Below, piece by piece: positions 17,314 to 27,479 of a stretch of DNA of 64,000 nucleotides (positions are counted from its first letter, which is position 1; each line of letters starts with the position of its first letter). The stretch covers positions 1 to 64,000 of the forward strand of contig DDTB01000029.1 in NCBI GenBank assembly GCA_002343985.1, in the 5' to 3' direction. Under the pieces are notes generated by a model. The model made no database searches. It was not told the origin of the DNA and worked only from the letters and a program-made list of their open reading frames with translations. A program made the position numbers and the translations under genes. The stretch is from Chitinophagaceae bacterium UBA2375 (GTDB taxonomy: Bacteria > Bacteroidota > Bacteroidia > Chitinophagales > Chitinophagaceae).

Positions 17314-18039
17314 ATGGAAATTTCGCACATCATACCCCATGTGGAAGCTTTGATTTTTGCCAGCGATAAACCGCTGACATCCGCGGAAATCACCGAACTC
17401 GTGAACAACGCGCTGGGCTTTATTGAAGACCGCGCCAGCCAGGAGCAGATTGACGCAGCCATCGAAGGGATCAGGGAAAAATACGCGGCCGAATTCTATG
17501 CCTTTGAACTGAGGCAGAGCGGAGGCGGCTGGCAATTCCTGACCAAAGTTGATTACCATAAAACGGTCGCTTTGTTAAACGGCGATAAGTTCATCAAACG
17601 CCTCTCTACCGCGGCCCTCGAAACCCTGGCCATCATCGCGTACAAACAGCCCATCACCAAGAGTGAAATTGAGGCCATCAGGGGCGTGAACTGCGATTAT
17701 GCCGTGCAGAAATTACTCGAAAAAGACCTCATTATTATATCAGGCCGAAACGAAGACGCGGTAGGCAAACCACTGATTTACGCTACATCCAAGTCATTCA
17801 TGGATTATTTCGGCATCAACTCGCCTGATGAATTGCCAAAAATCAACGAAGTGCTGATGGAAGAACTGGTGAAAGCCACGTCTGTAGCGGACCTTACGGC
17901 AGAAGCTGAAGCGCATGCAGAACCCGGATCTAATGAAGAGCGAAAACAGGACGACAGCCCGGAGATCACCGAATGGGCGGTTGAATCTGTGGAGCTGTCT
18001 GCAGAACAGGATAATGAAGCGGCGCCGGCAGAAGCCTGA
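17314..18039 (+). CDS. scpB: Segregation and condensation protein B
   Basis: ScpB is the winged-helix subunit that, with ScpA and SMC, forms the bacterial condensin acting in chromosome segregation. The product (241 residues from the ATG at 17314) starts MEISHIIPHVEALIFASDKP and has the family core RLSTAALETLAIIAYKQPIT and IEAIRGVNCDY with the GRNEDAVGKPLIYATS wing. The GTG at 17266 would add 16 untypical residues. The last 50 residues form an acidic, low-complexity tail rich in Glu and Ala that is outside the domain. scpA is not in the window. It precedes lysA by 69 bases. Confidence 0.93.
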   Translation: MEISHIIPHVEALIFASDKPLTSAEITELVNNALGFIEDRASQEQIDAAIEGIREKYAAEFYAFELRQSGGGWQFLTKVDYHKTVALLNGDKFIKRLSTAALETLAIIAYKQPITKSEIEAIRGVNCDYAVQKLLEKDLIIISGRNEDAVGKPLIYATSKSFMDYFGINSPDELPKINEVLMEELVKATSVADLTAEAEAHAEPGSNEERKQDDSPEITEWAVESVELSAEQDNEAAPAEA

Positions 18040-18108
18040 TCCGCTGAACCATACCTTCTACCCTCCTGCAATACCCCATCAATTGCGGGAAATTTCATGT
18101 AAAATTTT

Positions 18109-19317
18109 ATGCCAGTTCATTTACCGGTAGGGCAATTGCTGGAACTCGCGGAGCAGTTCGGCACCCCTTTGTACGTATATCATGCAGACCGCATCGCGCA
18201 CCAATATGATAAATTGAAAAAAGCATTTGAATCTGTTGATGCACGCCTGTATTATGCCTGCAAGGCTTTGAGCAATATTCACATCCTGTCGTTTATACGC
18301 AAGCTGGGGGCATCACTCGATTGTGTCAGTATTTATGAAGTAAAACTTGGCCTCATGGCCGGTTTCGCGGCAGATGATATTTTGTTTACGCCCAATTGTG
18401 TTGACATCGAAGAAATCAAGGAAGCAAAGGCGCTGGGCGTTCGGATTAATATCGACAATATCTCCATCCTCGAGCAATTCGGCCACGAGTTTGGCGACAG
18501 CTACCCAGTGTGCATCCGCATCAACCCGCATATACTGGCTGGTGGCAACATGAAAATTTCCACCGGGCATGTCGACAGCAAATTCGGCATTTCCATTCAC
18601 CAGCTCCGCCACATCGAAAGAGTGGTTAAAAGCATGCATATTAATGTTAAAGGGCTTCACATGCATACAGGAAGCGAGATAAAAGACATTGATGTTTTCC
18701 TGATGGGATTGGATGTGATGCTCGATATGGCCACCCATTTTCCCAACCTGGAATACATCGATATGGGCAGCGGTTTCAAAGTGCCGTATCAACCGGGTGA
18801 AACAGAAACGGATGTGCAAACACTTGGCAAAATGGTTGCGGAAAGGATGCAGGCATTTCAACAGGAAACCGGCAGGAAATTGCAGGTTTGCTTCGAACCC
18901 GGCAAGTACCTGGTGAGCCAGAGTGGTTATTTCCTGGTGAAAACAAATGTGGTGAAGCAAACGCCTTCCACGGTGTTTGTTGGCGTAAACAGCGGGTTTA
19001 ACCACCTGATCAGGCCCATGTTTTACGACGCTTACCACCAGATAGAAAATATCAGCAACCCTAAAGGCACAAAAAGGATCTATACCGTGGTGGGAAATAT
19101 TTGTGAGACGGACACTTTTGCCTGGGACCGTTCCCTGCCGGAAGTACGTGAAGGCGATATCCTCGCTTTTTACAATGCCGGCGCCTACGGATTTGAAATG
19201 TCTTCGAGGTTCAACTCAAGGCCCAGGCCTGCCGAAGTGATGGTGAATAAAAAAGAAGTGACACTGATCCGCAAACGGGAAACAATAGAAGACCTGCTAT
19301 CGAACCAAATGCTGTAA
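18109..19317 (+). CDS. lysA: Diaminopimelate decarboxylase
   Basis: This PLP enzyme of fold type III decarboxylates meso-diaminopimelate to lysine in the cytoplasm. The 402-residue product has the PLP lysine in YYACKALSN (Lys52), the glycine-rich GSGFKVPYQPGE region, FEPGKYLV for the phosphate and CETDTFAWDR, whose cysteine and acidic residues close the active site at the dimer interface. The closely related carboxynorspermidine decarboxylases lack several of these features. A clear terminator follows. Its co-direction with atpG and scpB suggests it could be read with them. Confidence 0.93.
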   Translation: MPVHLPVGQLLELAEQFGTPLYVYHADRIAHQYDKLKKAFESVDARLYYACKALSNIHILSFIRKLGASLDCVSIYEVKLGLMAGFAADDILFTPNCVDIEEIKEAKALGVRINIDNISILEQFGHEFGDSYPVCIRINPHILAGGNMKISTGHVDSKFGISIHQLRHIERVVKSMHINVKGLHMHTGSEIKDIDVFLMGLDVMLDMATHFPNLEYIDMGSGFKVPYQPGETETDVQTLGKMVAERMQAFQQETGRKLQVCFEPGKYLVSQSGYFLVKTNVVKQTPSTVFVGVNSGFNHLIRPMFYDAYHQIENISNPKGTKRIYTVVGNICETDTFAWDRSLPEVREGDILAFYNAGAYGFEMSSRFNSRPRPAEVMVNKKEVTLIRKRETIEDLLSNQML

Positions 19318-19325
19318 ATGCGATC

Positions 19326-19350
19326 AAACACCGCCCGCCGGTGTTTTTTT
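19326..19350 (+). terminator. Terminator of lysA
   Basis: AAACACCG (19326-19333) and CGGTGTTT (19339-19346) form a perfect 8-bp stem with a 5-base loop, running into a T tract. Confidence 0.92.
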
Positions 19351-19446
19351 ATACTTTAACATTTCAGCAAAAAATAAATATTGCTGGAATGAAAATTTAT
19401 TTCAACATTTACGTACCCTTTACACCCTCACCAATAAATCATCCTT

Positions 19447-22400
19447 ATGCAACCGGGTTCTCCAGTTACCTCGCTTAGGTATAGCGCATACCTGTGCCTG
19501 GCGTTTCTTGCTTTCACAACAATCAGTTTATTGTCCTGTAAAGACAAACCATCACATGTAGAAGCCGACCCCGCGTTTGCCCCTTACGTGGAAGCGTACA
19601 CGACAGGGCAGATTTCGCGAACCAGCGCCATACGTGTGCAACTCAGCAGCACGGTGAATACCACGCACAGCATTGGGGAAGAACTGAAAGAAACCTTCTT
19701 CAGCATAACACCTTCTGTAAAAGGAAAAACGGTTTGGACAGATGCGCGCACCATTGAATTCAGGCCGGAAAAAGAACTTGAGCCAAACCTGGCATACCAG
19801 GTGAGTTTCGCACTGGGTAAAGCGGCAAAGGTTCCGGAAAAATTCAGGGAATTCAGGTTCTCTTTCCAAACCATCAAACCCGATTTCAATGTAGAACTGC
19901 AAGGCTTGCGCAGCAACGGCGACAAAACCGGCATGTACCTGATCGGCCAATTGCTAACTGCTGATGTGGAAGATGCAAAAAAAGTAGAGCAAATACTAAG
20001 CGCATCCCAAACCGGTAATGCAAAAAAAATTACCTGGACGCATGGCGGAGGGGGCAAAGTACATGAATTCCAGGTTACAGGGATTGAACGATCATCAACA
20101 GACAGCAAGCTCGACATTGTTTGGAACGGATCTCCTATCAGGAGCAAGCGGGAAGGGAAAACAACAGAAACCGTTCCGGCAAAAGGCTCTTTCAGGGTTT
20201 TGCAGGTACAAGCCATGAATGAAGGACAGCAGTACGCATCCGTTCAATTCAGCGATCCCATTTCAGCGGCGCAAGACTTAACCGGACTCCTGGGCATCAG
20301 CAACGAAGAGGATTTGTCTTACAGCATACAAGGCAGCGAAATCAGGATTTTTGCAAGCAGCACATTGGATGGCAATAAATCCATTCAGGTCAATAGCGGC
20401 ATCAGCAATATTTGGGGTGATGTCATTCAACAAGATTATAGCGCCAATATTGTTTTTGAAAGCAGGCTGCCATCGGTGAATATCATTGGCAAGGGAAATA
20501 TCCTACCCTCATCAGGAAAGCTGGTGGTTCCATTTGACGCTGTGAACTTAAATGCGGTTGACGTCAGCATCATCAAAATTTTTGAAAATAATGTGCCGCA
20601 ATTTCTCCAGGAAAACGAAATCGGGGGATCCAATGAATTGCGCCGTGTAGGCAAACCCGTGGTGCAAAAAACATTGAGGCTTGATGCTGACCAAACCCTC
20701 GACCTGCGCCGCAAACAGCGTTTCAACCTCGACATCGATAAATTCATTCAAACAGAACCCGGCGCCATTTACCGCGTCATTCTTGGGTTCAGGCCCGAGT
20801 ATTCATTATATGTGGGTGGGGCAAGCCAATCACAGGATGATGATGCTTCTGAAGATGATGAAGAATATGATGAAGGATATGGTGATGGAAATAATCAATA
20901 CGCATCTGATGACGATGAAGGATTCTGGAACAGCTACGACACGTATTATCCTTATGGGTATAGCTGGAGCAGGCGCAACGACCCAACCAGCAGGTCATAC
21001 TTTAATAAAGACAAATGGGCGATGCGCAATATCCTCGCGACCAATATCGGGTTAACGGCAAAAAAAGGGAATGATAAAGATTTGCTGGTAGCGGTAACGA
21101 ATATCCTCAGCACGGAACCATTACAGGATGTGGAGCTGAAAGTGCTCGATTATCAATTACAGGTTGTTGCCAGCGGTAAAAGCGGATCTGACGGATTTGC
21201 ACGAATACCGCTGAAACATAAGCCATACCTGCTGGTTGCGCAAAATGGCCGGGAGAAAAGTTATTTGAAACTGAATGACGGGTTATCATTATCTATGAGC
21301 CGCTTTAATGTGGGCGGGGAAGAAATCAGGAACGGCATCAAAGGGTTTGTTTTTGGAGAGCGGGGCGTGTGGCGCCCGGGCGACAGCTTGTTTATCAACT
21401 GCATCATTGAAGATAAAAATGGAACCCTGCCTGCCGAACATCCGGTGGATTTCAGCCTGATCAACCCTAAAGGACAAGTGTACCAGAGAGCTGTGCAAAC
21501 CGGCGCTGCCAATGGATTCTATGTATTCAAAACTGCAACTGACGCCGCTGCGCCAACAGGCAACTGGACGGCTCGGGTGAAAGTGGGGGGTGCTGTGTTT
21601 GATAAAAAAATCAAGATTGAAACCATTATGCCCAACCGCTTAAAAATCAACCTGGATTTTGGCGCAAACCCATTGCTTGGCAAAAACGGAAGCAACCAGG
21701 GCATATTACAATCCAACTGGCTGTTTGGTACGCCTGCTTCCAACCTGAAAGCCAGGATCGACGCGTCTCTCAGCCCTTCCAAAAAACCATTCCAGTCATT
21801 TTCAGGCTTCATCTTTCACAACCCTGCGTCTGATTACAGTACGGCGCAAAAAACAATTTTTGACGGCACGCTTGATGCATCCGGCAAGGCGCCGGTAAAT
21901 ACGGCATTTAGTATTGAAGAGGAAGCTCCGGGTATGCTGCAGGCAAACCTGCTGGTGAAAGTGTTTGAACCCGGCGGCAGCTTCAGCATCGACAACATGA
22001 GCATCCCTTACAGCCCCTTTCATTCATACGCGGGCATTAAATTACCAGATGGCGAAAAGCCGTTTAATTACCTGTTGACCGGTAAAACCCATAGCCTGCA
22101 AATGGTGAATGTTGACCCAAGGGGCAACCTGCTCAACCAGCAATCGAAACTGGAAGTGCAGTTCTACCGCATTCAATGGAGATGGTGGTGGGACGACAGC
22201 TATGATAACCTCAGCAATTTCACACAAGACAATTATAACAAACTCCTGCGCAAGGATACCGTGACACTAACGGGAGGGCGTGGACGCTGGAACTTCGGAA
22301 CCCGCGAACATGAATGGGGCCGTTACCTGGTTCTGGTGAGGGACCTGTCGAGCGGGCATATCACAGGATCCACTTTATTTATAGATGAACCCGGATGGCA

Positions 22401-25050
22401 GAGCAGGTCAGGCCAGGATGACCAATCCGCCGCGACCATGCTTTCATTCAGCAGCAATAAAGAAAAATATCGCGTTGGCGAAGAAGTGTCTTTATCCATT
22501 CCATCATCCAGCGGGGGCCGTTTGCTTGTATCATTGGAGAACGGCAGCAGGGTTATCCGGCATTTCTGGCAGGAAACCGCGCAGGGCCAGACCATCGTAC
22601 GTTTCAAAGCAGAGGCCGGTATGGCGCCGAATATCTACGCGACCGTCAGCCTCCTGCAACCGCATAACCAAACCGTCAACGACGCGCCCATCAGGCTCTA
22701 TGGTTCGATCCCGGTTTTGGTGGAAGATGAAAACAGCATCCTCAAACCCAGCGTTTCGATCCCCGCTGTGATCAGGCCCGAACAGCGTGTCACCTTATCC
22801 GTTAGTGAACAACAGGGCAAAGCCATGAGCTATTGCGTAGCCGTAGTGGATGAAGGGCTGCTCGACCTCACCAGGTTTAAGACCCCAGACCCGCACAGCG
22901 CTTTTTATGCAAGGGAAGCGCTCGGCGTGAGGAGCTTCGACCTGTTTGATGATGTGATTGGCGCATGGGGCGGAAAACTCGAAAGGATATTGAGCATTGG
23001 TGGCGACGAATCATCCACTGCAGGCAAACAAAAAAGGGCCAATCGTTTCAAGCCGGTGGTAAAATACCTGGGGCCATTTGAATTAAAGGCCGGGCAAACC
23101 AGGCAACACAGCTTTGACATGCCTGCTTATGTTGGGTCGGTACGGACCATGGTTGTAGCTGCCGGGAAAGGCGCTTATGGCTCAACAGAAAAAACATCAG
23201 CTGTCAGAAAACCATTGATGATCCTGCCCACTATCCCAAGGGCGCTTTCCCCGGGCGATCAGTTCATGCTACCAGTCACTGTTTTCGCCATGGAACCCAG
23301 CGTTCGACAGGTAAGCGTGAACCTGCAACAAAACCCGTTTTTTGATATCAGCAGCAGCCCGGCGCAAAACATCACATTCGACAAACCCGGCGACCAGGTT
23401 GTTTATTTTAATGTGAAAGTAAAAGATGTGCAGGGTGTGGGAAAATTGCGCATCACAGCGCAATCAGGATCTGAAAAAGCAGCTGATGAAACGGAAATAG
23501 ATATCAGGAACCCGAACCCTTTCATCACCCGGTCCATGCAAATGGTTTTATCTCCCGGACAACAGTGGAATGCTTCTGCGAAAGCAATCGGCATACCATC
23601 CGCGAGTACCGCGTCGTTAGAACTTTCATCTTTGCCACCTATGAACCTGCAAAAGAGGTTGCAATACCTGATTCGTTATCCACATGGTTGCATTGAACAA
23701 ACAACATCCGGCGCATTCCCGCAACTGGTTTTGAAACAACTCACTGATTTGTCTGATGCGCAACAGGCTGAAACAGACAGGAACATCAGAGCCGTCATTC
23801 CAAGGCTCACTAATTTCCAAAACCGTGACGGTGGTTTCGGGTACTGGCCAGGCGCTCCGGATAGCGACGAATGGGGAAGCAGCTATGCCGGGCATTTCTT
23901 GCTCGAAGCCAGGTTGCAGGGTTACCTGGTAAATGAATCGGCCATACAATCCTGGAAATCGTTCCAACGAACAAAAGCCAATCAATGGGTGCCCGCAACC
24001 AATAATTTTTACGGCGGCGACCTTCAGCAGGCTTACAGGCTTTATACCCTGGCACTAGCCAAAGCGCCTGAACTGGGTGCTATGAACCGCCTGCGCGAAT
24101 TCAAGTATATTTCTCCTGAAGCCAAATGGCGCCTTGCTGCAGCTTATGCACTGGCAGGCTATGCCAATGCGGCGTTAGACCTGGTCAGCGGATTGCCCCT
24201 TGAATTCCCGGCGAGGCAGCATCCGGGCATGACATTCGGATCAGACCTGCGCGACCAGGCCATGGCGCTGGAAACACTAACGATTATGGGTAAACGCGAT
24301 AAAGCGCAGCAACTCGTTGGTACAGTCGCGGCCCGTTTATCCGAAGACAATTGGTACAGCACACAAACTACATCCTACGCCCTGCTGGCCATTGCCAAAT
24401 ATTGCGGCAAGAACCCGGGCAAGGATAAGATCATCGCAACTGTACAGGTTGGAGGAAAACCGGTTCAAATCAACAGCACGAAGTATCTCACGCAAATCCC
24501 CGTTACATTTATACAGGGTGAAGTTCCTGTGCAGGTATCCAATAAAGGCAACAATACCGTTTACGCGAGGCTGATCACTACGGGGCAGCCATTGACAGGC
24601 GACAGTATCAGGCCAACAGGCAACCCTTCCATGCTCAGTATGACGGTAACATACATGGGAACCGATGGCAAACCCATAGATATCAGCAAAATGGCCCAAG
24701 GCACGGATTTTATTGCAAAAGTTACGGTTCGTAACACCGGCAAACAGGGCACATACCAGCAAATGGCGCTGACGCAGGTGTTCCCTTCAGGATGGGAAAT
24801 ACTCAACGCGCGGCTGGCGGATGCAGAACCAGGATATAAATCATCACCCATGACCTACCAGGATATCCGTGACGACAGGGTTCATACATACTTCAACATC
24901 AGAGAAAATGAAACCCTGCAATACAGCATCCAGTTGAACGCGAGTTACGCGGGAAGGTATTACCTGCCTGCCACCACTTGTGAAGCCATGTACGATAACC
25001 GCATCCAAGCCGCATCCGGCGGCCGTTGGGTGGAAGTATTGAACAGGTAA
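19447..25050 (+). CDS. Alpha-2-macroglobulin family lipoprotein with thioester
   Basis: The 1867-residue protein is a bacterial alpha-2-macroglobulin of the YfhM type, thought to trap proteases that enter the periplasm. A lipobox LLSC places the lipid on Cys31, with Lys at +2 fitting outer-membrane sorting. Macroglobulin-type beta domains fill the first half, with the typical VWRPGDS strand near residue 640. The thioester motif CIEQ (Cys1415-Gln1418) is intact in HGCIEQTT, followed by the helical thioester domain and a C-terminal receptor-like domain. An unusual insert at about 459-515 is rich in Asp, Glu and Tyr. pbpC begins 10 bases after the stop, the same pairing as yfhM-pbpC in E. coli. 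Confidence 0.93.
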   Translation: MQPGSPVTSLRYSAYLCLAFLAFTTISLLSCKDKPSHVEADPAFAPYVEAYTTGQISRTSAIRVQLSSTVNTTHSIGEELKETFFSITPSVKGKTVWTDARTIEFRPEKELEPNLAYQVSFALGKAAKVPEKFREFRFSFQTIKPDFNVELQGLRSNGDKTGMYLIGQLLTADVEDAKKVEQILSASQTGNAKKITWTHGGGGKVHEFQVTGIERSSTDSKLDIVWNGSPIRSKREGKTTETVPAKGSFRVLQVQAMNEGQQYASVQFSDPISAAQDLTGLLGISNEEDLSYSIQGSEIRIFASSTLDGNKSIQVNSGISNIWGDVIQQDYSANIVFESRLPSVNIIGKGNILPSSGKLVVPFDAVNLNAVDVSIIKIFENNVPQFLQENEIGGSNELRRVGKPVVQKTLRLDADQTLDLRRKQRFNLDIDKFIQTEPGAIYRVILGFRPEYSLYVGGASQSQDDDASEDDEEYDEGYGDGNNQYASDDDEGFWNSYDTYYPYGYSWSRRNDPTSRSYFNKDKWAMRNILATNIGLTAKKGNDKDLLVAVTNILSTEPLQDVELKVLDYQLQVVASGKSGSDGFARIPLKHKPYLLVAQNGREKSYLKLNDGLSLSMSRFNVGGEEIRNGIKGFVFGERGVWRPGDSLFINCIIEDKNGTLPAEHPVDFSLINPKGQVYQRAVQTGAANGFYVFKTATDAAAPTGNWTARVKVGGAVFDKKIKIETIMPNRLKINLDFGANPLLGKNGSNQGILQSNWLFGTPASNLKARIDASLSPSKKPFQSFSGFIFHNPASDYSTAQKTIFDGTLDASGKAPVNTAFSIEEEAPGMLQANLLVKVFEPGGSFSIDNMSIPYSPFHSYAGIKLPDGEKPFNYLLTGKTHSLQMVNVDPRGNLLNQQSKLEVQFYRIQWRWWWDDSYDNLSNFTQDNYNKLLRKDTVTLTGGRGRWNFGTREHEWGRYLVLVRDLSSGHITGSTLFIDEPGWQSRSGQDDQSAATMLSFSSNKEKYRVGEEVSLSIPSSSGGRLLVSLENGSRVIRHFWQETAQGQTIVRFKAEAGMAPNIYATVSLLQPHNQTVNDAPIRLYGSIPVLVEDENSILKPSVSIPAVIRPEQRVTLSVSEQQGKAMSYCVAVVDEGLLDLTRFKTPDPHSAFYAREALGVRSFDLFDDVIGAWGGKLERILSIGGDESSTAGKQKRANRFKPVVKYLGPFELKAGQTRQHSFDMPAYVGSVRTMVVAAGKGAYGSTEKTSAVRKPLMILPTIPRALSPGDQFMLPVTVFAMEPSVRQVSVNLQQNPFFDISSSPAQNITFDKPGDQVVYFNVKVKDVQGVGKLRITAQSGSEKAADETEIDIRNPNPFITRSMQMVLSPGQQWNASAKAIGIPSASTASLELSSLPPMNLQKRLQYLIRYPHGCIEQTTSGAFPQLVLKQLTDLSDAQQAETDRNIRAVIPRLTNFQNRDGGFGYWPGAPDSDEWGSSYAGHFLLEARLQGYLVNESAIQSWKSFQRTKANQWVPATNNFYGGDLQQAYRLYTLALAKAPELGAMNRLREFKYISPEAKWRLAAAYALAGYANAALDLVSGLPLEFPARQHPGMTFGSDLRDQAMALETLTIMGKRDKAQQLVGTVAARLSEDNWYSTQTTSYALLAIAKYCGKNPGKDKIIATVQVGGKPVQINSTKYLTQIPVTFIQGEVPVQVSNKGNNTVYARLITTGQPLTGDSIRPTGNPSMLSMTVTYMGTDGKPIDISKMAQGTDFIAKVTVRNTGKQGTYQQMALTQVFPSGWEILNARLADAEPGYKSSPMTYQDIRDDRVHTYFNIRENETLQYSIQLNASYAGRYYLPATTCEAMYDNRIQAASGGRWVEVLNR

Positions 25051-25060
25051 CAAATACGCT

Positions 25061-27445
25061 ATGTCTGTGCCAACGATAAGGCATACACGAAAACTGCATT
25101 TCGCGGGCTACCTGGCCATAGGTATGGGGTTGCTGATGTTTTGGTTTTCGTTGCCTAAGCCGCTCTTTAGCGATCCATATAGCCTGGTGCTTGAAGACCG
25201 TGACGGCTACCTGTTAAATGCATCCATTGCCCCTGATGGGCAATGGCGGTTTCCGGGTGGCCATGATGTGCCCGAAAAATTCATTGCCTGCATAACGAGT
25301 TTTGAAGACAAAAGGTTTTTCGATCATCCCGGTGTTGACGCAAAAGCCCTCTTACGGGCCATCAGGCACAATATGCGAAGTACCGGGCGGCCACAGGGTG
25401 GCAGCACACTGAGCATGCAGGTGATCAGGCTCTCCGGTAAAAACCCGGAGCGCAACATCTTCAACAAATGCAAGGAAGCGATACTTGCGCTCAGGCTTGA
25501 AATAAGTTATAGCAAGAAAGAAATCATTTCGCTGTATGCCGAACATGCGCCTTTCGGCAGTAATGTGGTAGGCTTGGAAGCCGCATCCTGGCGATATTAT
25601 GGCCGAAGCCCCGAAAAATTAAGTTGGGGCGAAATGGCCGCATTGGCCGTTTTACCCAATGCGCCTTCACTGATACATCCTGGTAAAAACCGTGACTGGC
25701 TCCTGGCAAAAAGAAACAGGCTGATCGATGACCTGCAGGCACAGGGATACCTGGATGCGGCAGACGCCGAATTATCCAAGATGGAACCTTTGCCCGACAA
25801 ACCCCATCCTTTACCTCAACAAGCGCCGCATCTCCTGCAACGGTACCGCAAAGAATCCAGGGATCAGGGTGCGCAACCCCGTTTACAATCAACCATAAAA
25901 CTGGGCTTACAGCAACAGGTAAATGATATTTTATTCCGTCACCATTCAAGTTTAAAGGCGCAAGGCATCAACAATATGTGCGCATTGGTGCTTGATGTGG
26001 AGACCGGTGAAGCACTGGCTTACGCCGGAAATATCTATCAACCAAACCTGAAGGAATTAGAGTCGGAAGTAGACATCATCAACGCCCCCAGGAGCCCGGG
26101 CAGCACGCTCAAACCCTTACTGTACGCCGCTTCGCTCAGCGATGGCATCATCCTGCCGCATGCCTTGATGCCGGATATTCCGATGGACATCAATGGCTAC
26201 ACTCCCAAAAATTTCGATATGAGCTACGATGGCGCCGTACCCGCATCAAGGGCGCTGGCGCGAAGCTTAAACATCCCAGCCGTTTACCTGCTCAGGATGT
26301 ATAAATACCAACGCTTCCACGAATGGCTCAAATTATCGGGCATTCAAACATTAACCAAACCAGCTGGCCATTATGGGCTTAGCCTGGTATTGGGCGGCGC
26401 CGAAGTCACGATGTGGGAACTGGCCGGCGTCTACGCTTCCCTTGCCCGTTCATTGAACCATGACGCAGCCAGCAAAGGGGAAATCAACGCCAATGACTTT
26501 CATCCGCCCACATACCAATATGCGGATACCCGTAACCGTGATCCATCAAAAAAAACCGCGCCGCAGGTTGATGCGGGTTCAATCTATTTCAGCTTCATGG
26601 CTATGCAGGAAGTGATGAGGCCCGGGGAGGAAGCGCTTTGGGAAATGTTCAGTTCCTCACAATCCATCGCGTGGAAAACAGGCACCAGCTTCGGGTTCAG
26701 GGATGCCTGGGCCATCGGCGTCAGCCCGGAATTTGTTGTTGCCGTTTGGGCGGGCAATGCCAATGGTGAAGGCAAAAGCGACCTGACGGGCATTAAATCG
26801 GCCGCGCCTGCCATGTTCGATATTTTCAGGCTCTTACCTGCTGTCAGAACATTTCAAAAACCATCTACCCGTTACCGTTATATACCGGTATGCCGGACAT
26901 CCGGGTTCAGGGCCGGGATTGATTGCGGACAGGCGGATACACTATACATGCCTGCCATGGGCGAAAGGTCGCCCCAATGCCCATATCATAAAATCATCCA
27001 CCTCGATGCCAATGGTTCATTCCGGGTGCATGCCGGCTGTTACCCCACGCAAGAGATGCAAAACCGCCCCTGGTTCACGTTGCCGCCGGCCATGGAATTT
27101 TATTACAAAAAACTGAATGCGGATTATCAAAGCATGCCCCCATACAAAGAAGGCTGTGAACAGGATGACCAGCAAAAGCCTATGGAACTCATTTACCCTC
27201 GCCCGGGTTCAAGGATATTTGTACCGGTGGAACTCGATGGGGAAAAAGGCCGCACCATTTTTACCGCTACCCACCGAAACCCGCAAAGCATTGTGTATTG
27301 GTTCCTGGATGACCAGTATATCGGGCAAACCCAGATGAAACACCAACTGGCACTTAACCCTGTACCCGGCCTGCACCGGTTGACGCTGACAGACGAACAG
27401 GGATTCAGGGTGCAAACAAACTTTACCGTACTGGATAAAGAATAA
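25061..27445 (+). CDS. pbpC: Penicillin-binding protein 1C
   Basis: The 794-residue inner-membrane protein has one N-terminal membrane helix (about 13-31), a GT51 glycosyltransferase domain with the catalytic glutamate in FEDKRFFDHPG (Glu82), and a transpeptidase domain with SxxK at Ser348-Lys351 (GSTLKP), SLNIPA for SxN and KTGTSFGF (Lys539). The C-terminal 90 residues are the BiPBP_C domain that marks PBP1C. It polymerises peptidoglycan and is thought to help repair the wall. Its fixed link to a macroglobulin gene suggests that both respond to envelope breach. Confidence 0.95.
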   Translation: MSVPTIRHTRKLHFAGYLAIGMGLLMFWFSLPKPLFSDPYSLVLEDRDGYLLNASIAPDGQWRFPGGHDVPEKFIACITSFEDKRFFDHPGVDAKALLRAIRHNMRSTGRPQGGSTLSMQVIRLSGKNPERNIFNKCKEAILALRLEISYSKKEIISLYAEHAPFGSNVVGLEAASWRYYGRSPEKLSWGEMAALAVLPNAPSLIHPGKNRDWLLAKRNRLIDDLQAQGYLDAADAELSKMEPLPDKPHPLPQQAPHLLQRYRKESRDQGAQPRLQSTIKLGLQQQVNDILFRHHSSLKAQGINNMCALVLDVETGEALAYAGNIYQPNLKELESEVDIINAPRSPGSTLKPLLYAASLSDGIILPHALMPDIPMDINGYTPKNFDMSYDGAVPASRALARSLNIPAVYLLRMYKYQRFHEWLKLSGIQTLTKPAGHYGLSLVLGGAEVTMWELAGVYASLARSLNHDAASKGEINANDFHPPTYQYADTRNRDPSKKTAPQVDAGSIYFSFMAMQEVMRPGEEALWEMFSSSQSIAWKTGTSFGFRDAWAIGVSPEFVVAVWAGNANGEGKSDLTGIKSAAPAMFDIFRLLPAVRTFQKPSTRYRYIPVCRTSGFRAGIDCGQADTLYMPAMGERSPQCPYHKIIHLDANGSFRVHAGCYPTQEMQNRPWFTLPPAMEFYYKKLNADYQSMPPYKEGCEQDDQQKPMELIYPRPGSRIFVPVELDGEKGRTIFTATHRNPQSIVYWFLDDQYIGQTQMKHQLALNPVPGLHRLTLTDEQGFRVQTNFTVLDKE

Positions 27446-27479
27446 TGTATGCTGGCACCGGATATTGTATTTTTACAGC

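Noticed and set aside
18313..19038. 241-codon minus-strand open frame opposite lysA
   Set aside because: It lies wholly within an intact lysA gene and shows no family motif; it is an antisense shadow of a GC-rich coding frame.
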